Shown here piece by piece: positions 47,345 through 60,231 of a stretch of 64,000 bases of DNA. The notes below the pieces were generated by a model. The model was not told the DNA's origin, searched no databases, and saw nothing but the letters and a program-made list of their open reading frames with translations. Position numbers and translations under genes: made by a program. Each line of letters opens with the position of its first letter. Positions within the stretch are counted from its first letter, which is position 1. This stretch comes from Chaenocephalus aceratus. Its lineage: Eukaryota; Chordata; Actinopteri; Perciformes; Channichthyidae. The stretch covers positions 624,687 to 688,686 of the forward strand of contig JAMFTG010000049.1 of the NCBI GenBank assembly GCA_023974075.1, in the 5' to 3' direction.

Positions 47345-47790
47345 AGGTCTAATAGGACATTTGACGTCTAGACGGCTGCCCGATTTGCATCGTGCATGCG
47401 CGAGTCATAAATATTTCTTCAGCATGTATGATGGCTGTCCAACAGAAGTTACATCCATTTCTCACTTATTCTGACAATGTACTTAACCCAATAAAATGAC
47501 CCAACAAAAGGAGTTGCTCAATAATAGTGAAGTCACGTTGTAATAACAATAACTCGTCTCTCGTTCATATTAATATTGTGGGTTTTTTGAGTGTTCTTTT
47601 TCTGCTTTGCCAAACGCCACTGTGTCAAATGTCCCATTAGAGTTGCCGTATGGAGTTGTCAAATATGGCGGACCATCTCGCACATGCGCACTGCAGATGG
47701 GGCAGGGCTGCAGATCGGGTAGTGACACACATTGAGGATGACGTCACGGCTCCGCCTACACTGCGTTACTATAGTTACTGCCCCAGTTCC
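47345..47790. mobile_element. Fold-back element, copy 2 (reverse orientation)
   Basis: Reverse complement of 30850-31410: GTCAAATGTCCCATTAGAGT, GCCGTATGGAGTTGTCAAAT and CTCGCACATGCGCACTGCAG occur in the same relative order, with GTTACTATAGTTACTGCC at its edge. The inner arm is shorter than in copy 1. Confidence 0.75.
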
Positions 47791-47889
47791 TAAACTGTAT
47801 TGGAAACGCAGCATAAAGTGAGCCTGGCCTACCAAGGCCTAACTATACCGTACTAAGCCGTGCGAGGCCCTGCAGTGGAAATGCGCCAT

Positions 47890-48297
47890 AAGTGGATGTC
47901 ATTGAAGACCTTTCCAAGAGCAGTCTCAGTGCTGTGGTTTGGACGAAAGCCTGGCTGGAACACATCCAAACAGTTATTTACATGCAAGAAATTACTCCAC
48001 TGTTGAAAATCTACTTGTTCAATGATCGTACCTAGAAATGGGAGGTTTGATATGGGCCTGTAATTGGTCATTACTGAAGCGTCTAGATTATTCTTTTTTA
48101 AGAGCGGTTTAATGACTGCAGTTTTCAGAGCCTGTGGAAAAACACCTGAGTGAAGAGACTTGTTTACTATGTGAAGTAGATCTGAGGCCATGCAAGGAAA
48201 AGCATCTTTGAAAAACCCTGTTGGAATAATATCAAGGCAGCAGGAGGAGGACTTCAGAAGTTGAATAATGTCCTCCAGGTTTCTATCATTAATCTGA
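47890..48297 (-). mobile_element. L2-like LINE RT fragment
   Basis: The minus strand reads DIIQLLKSSSCCLDIIPTGF, then LHIVNKSLHSGVFPQALK, AVIKPLLKKNNLDASV, NYRPISNLPFLGTIIEQV and FQPGFRPNHSTETAL. This is the N-terminal RT region only. It is cut at 48297 by the tail of the Rex1-like LINE and at about 47890 by short unrelated sequence. Confidence 0.75.
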
Positions 48298-49748
48298 TGA
48301 TAGATAGAACTTTATTTGTCATTGTTCAGGTACAACGAAATTACAACAGACTCAAGGTGCCAACACGCAACAACAAGACAATATAAAAACAAGACAATAT
48401 AAAAACAACAAGACACTATAAAAACAATAAATGGGACTTAAAAAAAGGTAATATGTACATAAATAAATAATAAACAAATTAAATTGCACGATTCCCCTCG
48501 TATTGCACGGAAGGCTTATATAATTTAAATATTAGCAGCGTTTAGTGCACATATGGCCCTGGGAAAGAAACTGAACGTGAGTCTGTTTGTCCGGGAAGAC
48601 ATGGTGCGGAAGCGCCTGCCTGAGCGCAGCCGTACGAAGTGCTCGTTACCCGGGTGGTGTGGGTCCTTGAGGATCTTGACTGCCTTCTTAAGGCAACGAG
48701 AGCTGTACAGTACCTCCAGGGAGGGGAGGGGGCAACCGATGATCTTCTGCGCCGAGTTGATGGCCCTTTGGAGCGCACCCCTCTTTGCAGCTGAGGAACC
48801 ACACGCAGATGCAGTAGGTGAGGATGCTCTCCACGGCGCAGTGATGGAAGGACACAAGTATTCTCAGGAAGTAGAGTCTCTGCTGTGCCTTCTTGACGGT
48901 TGCCGTGGTGTTGGTCCTCCAGGACTCTCTCCACACAGCCTCCATCAATGTACAGCGGCTGCATGACGGTCTTCTTCCTCCTAAAGTCAATGATCATTTC
49001 CTGGGTTTTCAGTTTGTTCAGCTGCAGGTTGTTTACTTTGCACGACGCTAGCAGTTGCTCCACCTCGTCCATGTACGCGGTCTCGTCACCCCCTGAGATG
49101 CAGCCCACCACGGTGGTATCATCAGCAAACTTTATGATGGAGTTGCTGGTGTGGGCGGGGACGAGATCATAGGTGTAGAGGGCGTATAGTAGGGGGCTCA
49201 GCACGCAGCCCTGTGGTGTTCCGGTGCTGAGACTGAGGGACGTGGAGGTGTGGGTGCCAATCCTCACTCTCTGGGGGCGATCAGACAGGAAGTCCTTAAT
49301 CCATAGACACAAGGAATGGGATACTCCCAGGACTGATAGCTTGGTCACCAGTCTGTCAGGGAGGATGGTATTAAATGCAGAGCTGAAGTCCACGAAGAGC
49401 ATCCGTGCGTAGCTCCCCCTACTCTCCAGGTGAGACAGGGTAGAGTGGAGAGCTGTGGCGATGGCGTCCTCCGTGGACCTGTTAGCCCTGTAGGCGAACT
49501 GGTGGGGGTCCAGACCGGGAAGGAGGGATGAGACGATGTGGGGACGGACCACCTTCTCAAAAACTTTAGCGGGGGTGGAGGTGTGTGCCACTGGACGGTA
49601 GTCATTTAGGCAGCCGATGTTGTTCTTTTTCGGCACCGGGATTATTGTGGATGTTTTCAGGCAGCATGGGACGATGGCCTGGGACATGGACTGGTTGAAG
49701 ATATTGGTGAAGATCCCCGCCAGCTGGTCAGCGCAGTCTCTCAGCACT
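48298..49748 (-). mobile_element. Rex1-like LINE, copy 2 (RT and 3' end)
   Basis: The minus frame from 49765 reads [71 protein letters not shown] and the catalytic [10 protein letters not shown], then shifts after [10 protein letters not shown]. Several codons in the C-terminal region are missing. It ends [12 protein letters not shown] and the tail AATAAAGTTCTATCTATC. Nearly identical to 26870-28292, but opposite orientation. The 5' part continues at 50431 beyond a hAT insertion. Confidence 0.85.
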
Positions 49749-50430
49749 AGGGATGTCCCGATCACCTTTTTTTGCTCCCCATCCGATTCCGATCATTTGA
49801 TTTTGACAATCTGCCGATACCGATTTTTCCCGATCCGATCTTTATGCAATGCATTAAGAGAAAAAAAGGTAACAGATAACGGCTGGTCATCCAACGCGAT
49901 GAAGTCAGCTATCTTGGCTGTTATTGTGTTGGCCTTTTCACTGTTCTGGGGCAGTTTCTCTTTCCTTTTGAAAGTCTCTGGAAGTGTCGGTTGTTTCAGT
50001 GCCGTTACCCGAGTGGCCGCTGTGTACTCGTCGTGTTGTTGTTGGTGTTTGTTTCTCAGGTAGCGTATTAGATTGGTCGTGTTGAACGTAGCTCTGTTCT
50101 TTCCACCACGCGGAACCTCTGCCTTGCAAACATTGCATCTGGCTGTTACACTGCCTTCACTTTCAATTTCATAATGCTTCCAAACTCCTGACATGTTCTC
50201 TGTCCTGAGTCACCAGCTGAACGTAGCCTCTCGTTAGCTTACTGCTACTATTAGACACTGCGCCCACTCTGTTGCCAGATTTCAGAGAAATAAGCAACCA
50301 GGTCTGAAAACAAGCCCAAAGAAAGCAACACATACATGATGTTGTGCAATTTTAAACCAAAACTAAATCCTCAGGATGACTTTAAGACGTGAACATGGTC
50401 ATTTTTGTTTTGCAACATTAAATGAACCCG
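49749..50430 (-). mobile_element. Non-autonomous hAT with BED finger, inserted in LINE
   Basis: The left edge TAGGGATGTCCCGATCACC and the following CCGATTCCGATC motifs are typical fish hAT ends. On the minus strand at 50194-49860, MSGVWKHYEIESEGSVTARC is followed by NVCKAEVPRGGKNRATFNT and LRNKHQQQH, a BED zinc finger (C-X2-C...H-X4-H). It then reads straight to the terminus with no catalytic domain. The element separates GPDGVL and VLRDCADQ of the same LINE frame. The right terminus is not clearly resolved. Confidence 0.65.
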
Positions 50431-50976
50431 TCACAAGACTCCGTCCGGCCCCGCTGCTTTCCTCGGGTTCACTGCCTTCAGTGTGCGTCTCACCTCGTGC
50501 TCTGTGAGGGTGAGGCTGCTGAGGGCAGGTGGATGTAATGGTGTGGCTGCTTCCGATAGCCCTGTCTCGTAGCGGGCGTAGAAGGAGTTCAGCTCCTCCG
50601 CCAGCTGAGGGTCACCCCCGTCGGCCGAGGGGTGGCTGGGTTTGTAGTTGGTCATTTGCTGGACCCCCTGCCACACCCGCCTGAAGTCGTTGCACCGGAA
50701 GCAGTCCTCAATCTTCCCCTTGTAGTCCATCTTGGCCCGCTTGATCCCCCGCTTCAGGTCGGCTCTGGCAGTGCTGTACAGCTCCCTCTCACCAGTCCTG
50801 AAGGCAATTTCCCTCTCCCTGACCAGGCGCTGCACTTCTCCGCTATGGAACTGTGTCATGGTGTTTGTATTGATTTTAGGTGGACACAGGGACAACACAT
50901 CTGCTGTACCTGATGCAGAGGCACTGACTGCTTGTCTGATGTTCTGAATGGGAGGGATACTGACACTGTCAGACAC
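50431..50976 (-). mobile_element. Rex1-like LINE, copy 2 (linker before RT)
   Basis: The minus frame reads VQRLVREREIAFRTGEREL, RADLKRGIKRAKMDYKGK, NDFRRVWQGVQQMTNYK and NPRKAAGPDGVL. This is the segment between endonuclease and RT in jockey/CR1 LINEs. It continues into 49748 after the hAT insertion. Confidence 0.75.
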
Positions 50977-51560
50977 TGTCGTCTGTCGACGGTAGCAAAC
51001 AAGGCACGTGCATTGTTTTTGTTTTTGGCAATGATGTCAGAGAAGAAAGACTGTCGTGCAATTTACAATTCCAAATGATAAAAGCCAAGTCTCTCTTTAT
51101 AGATTTCAAAGTGAACCTGGAGATTTGTTTTTCTCCACCTACGTTCAGCTTTTCGACACTCTTTTTTCTGCTCTCACGGTCATGGCCTTTCTCCATGGAG
51201 ATCTTTTCTTGCCAGTCACTTCCTTTACCCTAGTTGGAGCAATGGCATCTATAACATTTTTTATTTTTGAATGACATGATCTACTAGCTCATTTACTGAG
51301 GGGGCAAGTGCAGGGGCAAGTGTGGAAGAAACATCCTGACTAAACATTTCCCTAGTGTTTTCAGTTAAATATCGCTTTGTGGTTACCTCTTTTTGAACAT
51401 TTGTGTGAACAGAAATAGAGCTCTCAAAGGAATGGTCAGAGAGCGCAACATCAGTCACCACGACCTCAGAGATATTCAGACCCTTTGAGATCATCAAGTC
51501 CAGAGTGTGCCCCTTGCTGTGCGTGGGCTCCGTCACATGCTGAGTCAGTCCATTGAATTG
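50977..51560 (-). mobile_element. L2-like LINE endonuclease C-terminal fragment
   Basis: The minus frames read THSKGHTLDLMISKGLNI, VTDVALSDHSFESSISV and NTREMFSQDVSSTLAP, then across a shift to KTMHVPCLLPSTDD. THxKGHTLDLVxSxG and SDHxxV are end-of-endonuclease motifs in this LINE group. Confidence 0.65.
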
Positions 51561-51564
51561 ATCT

Positions 51565-53390
51565 ATTTAAAACAAGGGACAGTGTTCATTAAGCAACATA
51601 TTAAAATCATGTAAAAGTACTCAATTAGCCAAAAGGCTAGTTTTCACCGATAGTCCCTTTGCCAGATGGTGACATCCTAAAAGCAACAATAAAAATACCA
51701 CGACATTGTTATACCATTGTACATATTTACAATAGATGACATCACTGAATACAGATAAGAGCAAGTCATGATAATAAATGTACAATACGCACTCATACAC
51801 ACACCTACACCCACACATCAGTGCTGCCACTGTTGGTTATCAATGAGCCACTTTGTAACACTGTGCTTGAATGTGTAGTCGGATGAGGACTCTCATTGGT
51901 TGAGGTATTGAATTCCATTGATGGGATGCGTGGAATGAAAGACAGCCTGGCTGAATGCGCTCTTCCTAAATGGGATGGTGCGTCTCCCCTAGCCGCACCT
52001 CGAGTAGCCCTGGTTGAGGTGGGCTTTAGGCTGATGCAGCCAGAGGAGGAGGAGCCACGAGTGGTCTTAGAAACTAAGCAGATGTTTTTGTAAACTATGA
52101 GATTTCCCCAGCTGAACAGATTATACTTTTTAACAATGTGACAATGATGATACCAGAATGTCTTTGTGTCTCGTGTTCTGAGTGCTTGTTTATACAGTGA
52201 TTCCAGTGGCCTTAGAGCTGCAGAGTGAGCATCAGACCAGCTGATCAGACAGTAGTAGATGTGGGAGAGGACCATGGAGTGAAGGTATAGCTTAGCTGCT
52301 GCAGATGATAGCAAGTTTCTAATGTATCTGTAATTTGACAGTTTGCACTTTACTTTATTGCAGACCTTTTTGATATGGGTTTTAAATTGAGGTTTGTGTC
52401 AATATGTACTCCTCAGTACTTGTACTCCGAGACAACCTGAAGTCTCCTTCCAGAAAAGAAAACATCTTGTTCTGTTATAATGCTGTGGCCCTTGGAGAAG
52501 AACATACTTTGAGACATTTGGTTGCAAACAATTATTGTTAAGCCAGGATGTAATATTCTCCAACACATCAGTGACCTTGGTAGCAGCCTCTTCTGCAGTT
52601 CTGCCATGAGTAAAAACAACTGTATCATCAGCATACATTAATACATCACATTCTCCACACACAGAAGGCAGATCATTTATGTACACACTAAACAGGATTG
52701 GGCCCAATACAGAGCCCTGCGGTACTCCAGTTGACAAACACTAGACTTATGGTTCTTAATTTGAACACATTGGGAGCGGGATGAAAGATACAAATTAAAG
52801 AGGTTGGTGAATTCTATAGAAACATTTAAGTTGAGTATTTTTTGCAATAAGATGTTGTGATTAACAGTGTCAAAAGCTTTCCGTAAGTCAAGGAACACGG
52901 CCCCCGCAACCCCACCCCTGTCCATTGATGCCTTAACTTTCTCCACGAAGAAGCATGTTGCTGTTTCTGTTGAGTGATTAGCCCTGAATCCAAATTGCAT
53001 TGGATGCAGTGGAAAGGAGCTGTTGTTGAGATTGATTTGTTTGGCAATCAATTTCTCAAATACCTTGGATGCTATGGGTCTTATCTTATCTTTAGCCCCT
53101 CTGTCCTGGGGGTTGTCAACATGGATGTTAAAATCACCAACAATGACTAGATGGTCAAAGTCAAAACACACTATAGACAGCAGTTCAGTAAAGTCATCAA
53201 AAGAAGCTAAAAGAAGCTGAGAGCACAGCTGAACTCCCGCAGCCCTGGGGCTCCTACATTGGTTGTGATGGCAGATGACCGGGTTTTGGTCAAGTTGCTC
53301 TCTCCTGGTGAGGAAAGCGGCATACCAGTAAATCAGGTATGGATTTACTTCCATTTTGGCCATTCTTGACACCAAGATGTCTGCTTGTAT
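51565..53390 (-). mobile_element. L2-like LINE with internal deletion
   Basis: On the minus strand an endonuclease piece (DHLVIVGDFNIHVDNPQD) is joined directly to RT (RPIASKVFEKLIAKQIN; FRANHSTETATCFFVEK; AGAVFLDLRKAFDTVNHN). STGVPQGSVLGPILFSVYIN and the catalytic LMYADDTVVF follow after a frameshift near 52720. The C-terminus (SSAAAKLYLHSMVLSHIY; ESLYKQALRTRDTKT) is at 52314-51805. The 3' UTR runs to about 51565. The part between endonuclease and RT is deleted at the GAKD-KIRP junction (about 53095). Confidence 0.75.
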
Positions 53391-54985
53391 TGTGTTGCTG
53401 CTGAGAAGTCTAGGAAGAGGGCTCTTGCATAGGTGTGACGTTTATCTAAATGTTTAGTGATGATGTGAACCAGAGCAGCAGCAGTACCACCCCCTTGCTT
53501 ATAGGCAAATGGTATGGATCAAGTATGTCTTGTCTGTCACAATAGGTTTAGCTGAAGAGGTCATTCCTGTCACGGTTCTCATGGTGTCCCACACTTTTTT
53601 GGGGTCTTTGGCTTTAAAAGCATTTCCCAAAAGCTCTCTGTGTGTTTTGATTCCCTCAATTTGACTTTCAGTTCTCTCTCTGTCTGTTCAAGTGCTCCAT
53701 AGTCTTTGTTTTTGAAAGCTATTTTCCTGGTTTTTATAACTTATTGTAATGTCCTTAGTCACATATGATTTATTACTTGGATATATCTGTATTTCTTTAG
53801 TGGGAACACAGAAGTTAATATAGTCTTTGGTAACAGTAGTTATTTCATCTAGTGAACCTTCCTGAAACATTTCCCAATCTGTCCAATGAAAACAGGCTTT
53901 CAACTGTTCCCTACTTTCATTTGTCCATGTCCTTATTACTTTCTTTTCTAGTTGACTTCCCTTGAGTTTGGTCTTATACACTGGTATCATATTCACAACA
54001 TTATGATCAGAGTTCAGTATTGGTGGTCTGTATTTAGACACATAGGCTCCTTTGTCATTAACAAAGCATTTGTCCAGGATATTGTCTTTCCTGCTGTGAT
54101 CCCCAACACACCAGGTAACACAGTCTCCAGGCGACATTGCTTCATGTCCCGAGCACTATTGCCGGTGCATCGGGGTGGCTGAGTTGCAGCTCGTGAACAC
54201 AGTGTCCTCTGCTGCTGGGAGGCACGTAAACAACAAACGGTAAAATACACCCGAATTCTCTGGTCAGAGAAAAGGGTCTTAACGTCATGCCGAGAATTTC
54301 TACGTTGGGATTGCAGGTTTTACATTTTACTGAGTATGATCGGCACCACAGATCATTAATATACACACAAATACCGCCTCCTCTGGTTTTCCCGGAGTTC
54401 GCATCCCTGTCTGCTCGAACAAGGGCGAATCCGGGTACTTCACAGAGAGATTCAGGCATCGTAGATTGTAGCCAACTTTCCGTGAAACATAATAAAGAGG
54501 CCTCGAGAAATTCATGACAGTACCTTGTGTGTGTCCTTAGTGTGTCCACGTTGTTGTGACCACAGGTTTGTGAGAATGATGGATGGAAGTGGTGGCCGGC
54601 TGAATCTCCGCCGGATTCTGAACGCCTCCCCTCCTTCCTCGTCTCTTTTTCCTGGAGTTTCTAAGCGGCTCCCGAGGGATTTCATCCAATAACAAATAGC
54701 ACAGATGGCTTGGTGTATTCGTAGGAGGCCGATCGCATCGTAGCTCTAGCATAGCCTCGCGGCTGTAGCAGAGGCCGGGGCTCCTCGCCATACCTGTTCG
54801 TGCTGTCACTCAGGTGTGTCTTGGAAAGTTGAATGGCCAGACATGGTCTGCAGAAGGCAAATGTAATCCACAGGATCAAAAGCATGGTCTCTCCAAATGA
54901 CGTTTCATACAGACACGACAAAGTTTAGACAATAATTAGACCAAAAAACAAAACACAAGAGGAACGGAGTATACTGAGACTCGCA
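53391..54985 (-). mobile_element. Jockey/CR1-type LINE, 5' half
   Basis: The minus strand reads from an N-terminal region (54921-54560) into the endonuclease: ASLLCFTESWLQSTMPE, GKTRGGGICVYINDLWC and ILPFVVYVPPSSRGHC. The linker follows: NILDKCFVNDKGAYVSKY, NSDHNVVNMIPVYKTKLK, WTNESREQLKACFHWTDW and DPKKVWDTMRTVTG. A degraded RT start contains ARALFLDFSAA. Several stops and shifts occur. It is abutted at about 53390 by the deleted L2-like LINE in the same orientation. Confidence 0.7.
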
Positions 54986-55021
54986 GTGACAGGATGCCGT
55001 CTCCCTCTGTCTCCTGTATAC

Positions 55022-55440
55022 TAGGGCTGTGCATCTTCACTGGTCTCACGATTCGATTTGATTATCCTGTCAACAGTTCGATTCAATTCGATATCACGAT
55101 TCATACCAATGCGTTGCATCCTCAATTTTCTATATTACTGCACATGGCTTATTTTTCATTTCATTTGTTTCCTCCCCAAATCTCTAAAAAAGGGGCTGCA
55201 ACGGATCTGATACAGACTGATTCAGATTTGAACACTTTACTGACATCAGTAAGCGGAGCGGAGTGATCTAGATCTGCATGAAGGTGTTATTTATAATGAC
55301 CGAGTCGCTGCACATTATCCCGCTTATCACACGGCCACATTCTCAACAAAGTAACGATATGACTCCCAATATTAATTTAAATGGTTTTATGGATTTAGAA
55401 AATTATTTTATTGATTTAAATTGACATGCATCCGCTAAGA
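55022..55440. repeat. hAT-like terminal remnant
   Basis: Starts TAGGGCTGTGCATCTTCACT with several ATTCGATT and CACGATTC motifs, like the hAT end at 20878. No coding segment is retained. From 55440 to 56040 I see no supportable gene. Confidence 0.5.
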
Positions 55441-56087
55441 GAAATAGTCCGTTGTTATCGTTTGAACTAACGTAGTAACGGCAGGAACTGCTTCGGTAGC
55501 GTTTTTGAGGAGCTTTTTGATTACAGATTTGAAAACATCGTTGCTTGCTTTAAAAGTAGCACAATTCATTATGTCAAACCTTGGAAAGTATCTAGATATC
55601 CCTGCCCTAATGCCAAAGTAACTGCACACTGAATATGTGTCGCCGTTTGATGTCTGTCTGGACCGCTGCGTAAAAAAGAGGGTTTCTGCTCCGTTACTTC
55701 TCTTCTTACTTCTATAAGAATAAAACAAAGTGGACAGAGATCTCTTTTTCTCCCCCTCTTCTCCCCGCTGCAGCCCAGCAGCTGATCTCAAAGCACACTC
55801 CCCTCTCCTGCAGGGGGTGTGGTCAGCTGCAGCTCACAGAATCAGCCCCCTGCAAAAACAGCGCTGGAAAGAGCAAATAGAGCGAAATGAGGCGTGGCTA
55901 AAATGCAGGATCTTTTTGGTATTTTGAAAAAAAAACTATATTTATATACTTTATATAGGTATGGCCCTACAATATATTGTTCAAATATCGCATGATAGGT
56001 CCACTTTAAGTGAGTTTTTATTGTGTTAACTTGTGTATTTATGCTTTTTAGATTGACTATCTCTCTTTCTCTGTCCGTCTGTTCTAG

Positions 56088-57123
<1,036 letters not shown>

Positions 57124-57734
57124 TGGGTTTAAGAGTGTAGGAGCCGCAATTAAGCATATTTTGGTTTTTTCACAGTTTACAATAAACAATTCCCATCTAT
57201 AGAGTGGCGAAGTCACGCCCATCTACTTCCGGTCCATGGGACCTTATTTCGGAAAAATAATGTATTGAAGTCAATGGAGAGAGAAAACTTATCTTTCGAT
57301 CCCGTTTGAATAGTGCCATGAGTTACACATATGATGTTTGTCAATCTTAAAAAATTATTTCCATGTCAAAAGAGACACAATTTGTCGTAAAAACTGTTGA
57401 AATATAAGACAACTACGCAAAAAAAATATGCAACTACAAAGACTACTAATCCCAGACTAATCGCGTAAGTGATGTCACAATTGTCTTCCTCCACTAATAC
57501 CTCATTCACATCAACGGTGTTTCGGGGCCGGTTCGGAGCTGGAGCTTGAAAAGCACCGGGTTTTCCTCTTCACACCGCAGCGGAGCAGCCTCTTAGCTCC
57601 GGAATCCGGTTCATTTCAAGCACCAAAAAATGTCCGGCCAGAGCAAAAGCATTGCATATGTCACTCTTACGTCGAGGCGGGGGCGGGATCAACAACAACA
57701 AGAAGCCCGCGTTTGATCCAGTTTGTACACAACG

Positions 57735-58947
57735 ATGGAGAAACTTAACAAGCAGCAGTGGTCCACTGAAGAGACCAGTTACCTACTGGGAATCTGGTCT
57801 TCCGAAGAGGTACAGAGGAAGCTGGAGGGGAGTACGCGGTCCAAAGCAATTATCCAACAATTGCAGAAAGAGATGGCAACCGCTGGTTTTTACCGTACCG
57901 TGGAACAGATTGGCAACAAATTCAAAAAAGTCAAGAAGGACTATCGGGAACAAAAGCGAGACCTCGGACGGAGTGGTAGCGGTCGTCCAAAAAGAATTCC
58001 ACATTATGACTTGCTAGACTCGGTCCTCGGGGACAGACCGACGAGTGGTTTTGGATCCACGGTGAACTCGCTTTCTCTCATGTCGATGTTGCAGGACGAG
58101 TCGCTGAGTGTGCAGAGCTCATTTGATGCCGGTGAGTTATGCATTACCCATTTGTTTCATTTGTGACTACAACATAAACTAAACCATGTAGCTATCGACA
58201 GACATGGTAATAAAGCTAAAGTTGACCTACTACAGCTACCGGATGTGTGCATCCAAACCAATAATAGCCCTAGCATGCTAATGCTAACAATAATAAACAA
58301 AGGTATCCCCATGGCAAAGACAGCTAACGCCTCCAATGTATCTTCTTTCTTCTCACTAACGATTTATGATTCATTGTGTTTATATTGTGTTTACAGAAAT
58401 ATCTGGTTTGGAGTGTACTGTGTCGGAATCACCACTGCCGTCGGCGTGTAGCTCGCCAATGAAGAGTCTCCTTTTCCCACAAGCAGCTCGTCCCAGGAAT
58501 CTCTGGTGAACCTAATCCAGCCGGTGGGCCGACACAAACAGGGTAAGGTTTACAGTGGTTATAATAGTAATACTGTTCCCTGTTGCCATGTGCATTTATC
58601 ATGGCATAGTCATTGTAGTAGTTGTTCAAGTTATACAACTGCAGCCATAAGAACAATACAACATTTCATTACACAGTATATAATATACATCTCATAAAAT
58701 GCCATGAACACAGTGTTGACTTTATTTTTCTCTTTTTGTTGTTAAAAGGAAGCGGGATTTATCATCTGGCCTTCTGGAGAAAAGTGAGGACAGGCTTCAG
58801 GAGCAGGGCCAGGCGATGCTTCAGGAGGTGCATGTGGCCAATGCTGAGTTCCTACGAGTTTTCACCAGAATCGAGCAGAACAGCCACTCAATGCTTGGCA
58901 TGATAGACAGGCTTATGAAGGTGATGGAGGCCAACAACGAAAGCTGA
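57735..58947 (+). pseudogene. Harbinger Myb/SANT-like DNA-binding protein
   Basis: Start ATG at 57735. Exon 1 (57735-58131) encodes a trihelix Myb/SANT-like domain: WSTEETSYLLGIWSSEEV, LQKEMATAGFYRTVEQIG and NKFKKVKKDYREQKRDLG. Donor GTGAGT follows. Exon 2 (58397-58542) is bounded by TTTACAG and GTAAGG. Exon 3 (58749-58947) encodes LEKSEDRLQEQGQAMLQE and a coiled-coil-like tail (FLRVFTRIEQNSHSMLGM) and ends TGA. The frame entering exon 2 meets TGA at 58507, and the frame needed to reach exon 3 is open only from about 58463; one base lost or gained in exon 2 would explain this. In the family this protein helps bring the transposase to DNA and the nucleus. Confidence 0.75.
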
Positions 58948-58949
58948 CC

Positions 58950-60230
58950 ATATTTTTTTATGTAAATAGTTCATACCTTTTTTGTATACACATTATAATT
59001 ATAGTATATTCGCCACACTTTTTGGTGAGTTATTGTCCATACAATAAACAAAATTCATGTCTGATCCATTTTATTGAAAAAACAGATAGGCATGTGTATT
59101 TGAGTTAAGAATATAGTCTAAACCGTTTGGGTATCACTTTTTTATAAGAATATAGTCTAAACCACAGAAAAGCTGCAGATAGAGTCATAAGAAAGGAATG
59201 CAACTGATTTAATGTGTAATTTTTTTGTATAGGCAACAATTTAAGCTTTGTTTGTTCCAGGTTTAATATTACTCATGTGTGCAATCCTTATCATTTAAAG
59301 TGCCCATAAAATGATGTTTGAAATGTAAATGTATACTTGCAATGTCTTCCTAGGAGAAGGCCCACTCACAGATTGACACACATTTAAATACAGGGCATTC
59401 ACTTATGATATGACATACTGTACATTATATATATGAGCCCGATCAATACGTTTTTTATTCTGATAACAGTATAGAAGCATCAGTATAAACAAGCTACATT
59501 GATAGGGATCCTTTTTCTTTTTATTTCCTGTCAAATTAATATAGTTTTTAGTAAGAATATACTATTTTGATAAAGGGTAATAAGATTGAGTATTGCCAAT
59601 AATGAAATGAACATGTTCCACTGTTGTGTAGATGAACAGCAGTCATTGTTATTATGGATATATAATAAGGACTGCTGTTAACAATGGTTATATGATTTTG
59701 GGGAGGCCAGGACTGTATGATAATGTTCTATATTATTTGTAGTTCTTTTGTCCAGTTTCAATTGTATTCATAACTCGATGTGCTTTTTATAGTTTTTTTC
59801 ATTTGATTTTACAATGTAGTCTAAACCACAGAAATGACTCTGGAAAAGCTGCAGATAGGAGCCATAAGAAAGGAATGCAACTGATTTAATGTGTAATCTT
59901 TTTATAGGCAACAATTGAAGCTTTGTTAGTTCCAGGTTTTATATGTGCAATAAGTTCATTTCAATACGTTTTTCAATAAACATTGAACCAGTCCGGCCCT
60001 CGACTAGTAACCATTTATTTTTATTTTGGCCCACTGTGTATTTGAGTTAAGAATATAGTCTAAACCGTTTGGTTATGCACTTTTTTTATAAGAATATAGT
60101 TCATACCTGTTTGTATCTAGATGCTGTGATTTGTATACAAAATAAACACACTTCAAGTCTGATCCAGTGATTTTATTGTAAAAAAAAAAAGAGGCATGAT
60201 ACAAAATAAATCAGGTTTAACTGCAGTAAT
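58950..60230. other. Interior spacer of Harbinger element
   Basis: Between the two gene ends there is AT-rich sequence with repeated AGAATATAGTCTAAACC motifs (59110, 59146, 60050) and a duplicated GAAAAGCTGCAGATAG stretch (59167, 59839). Several AATAAA motifs may serve as polyadenylation signals. No other gene. Confidence 0.6.
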
Positions 60231-60231
60231 A

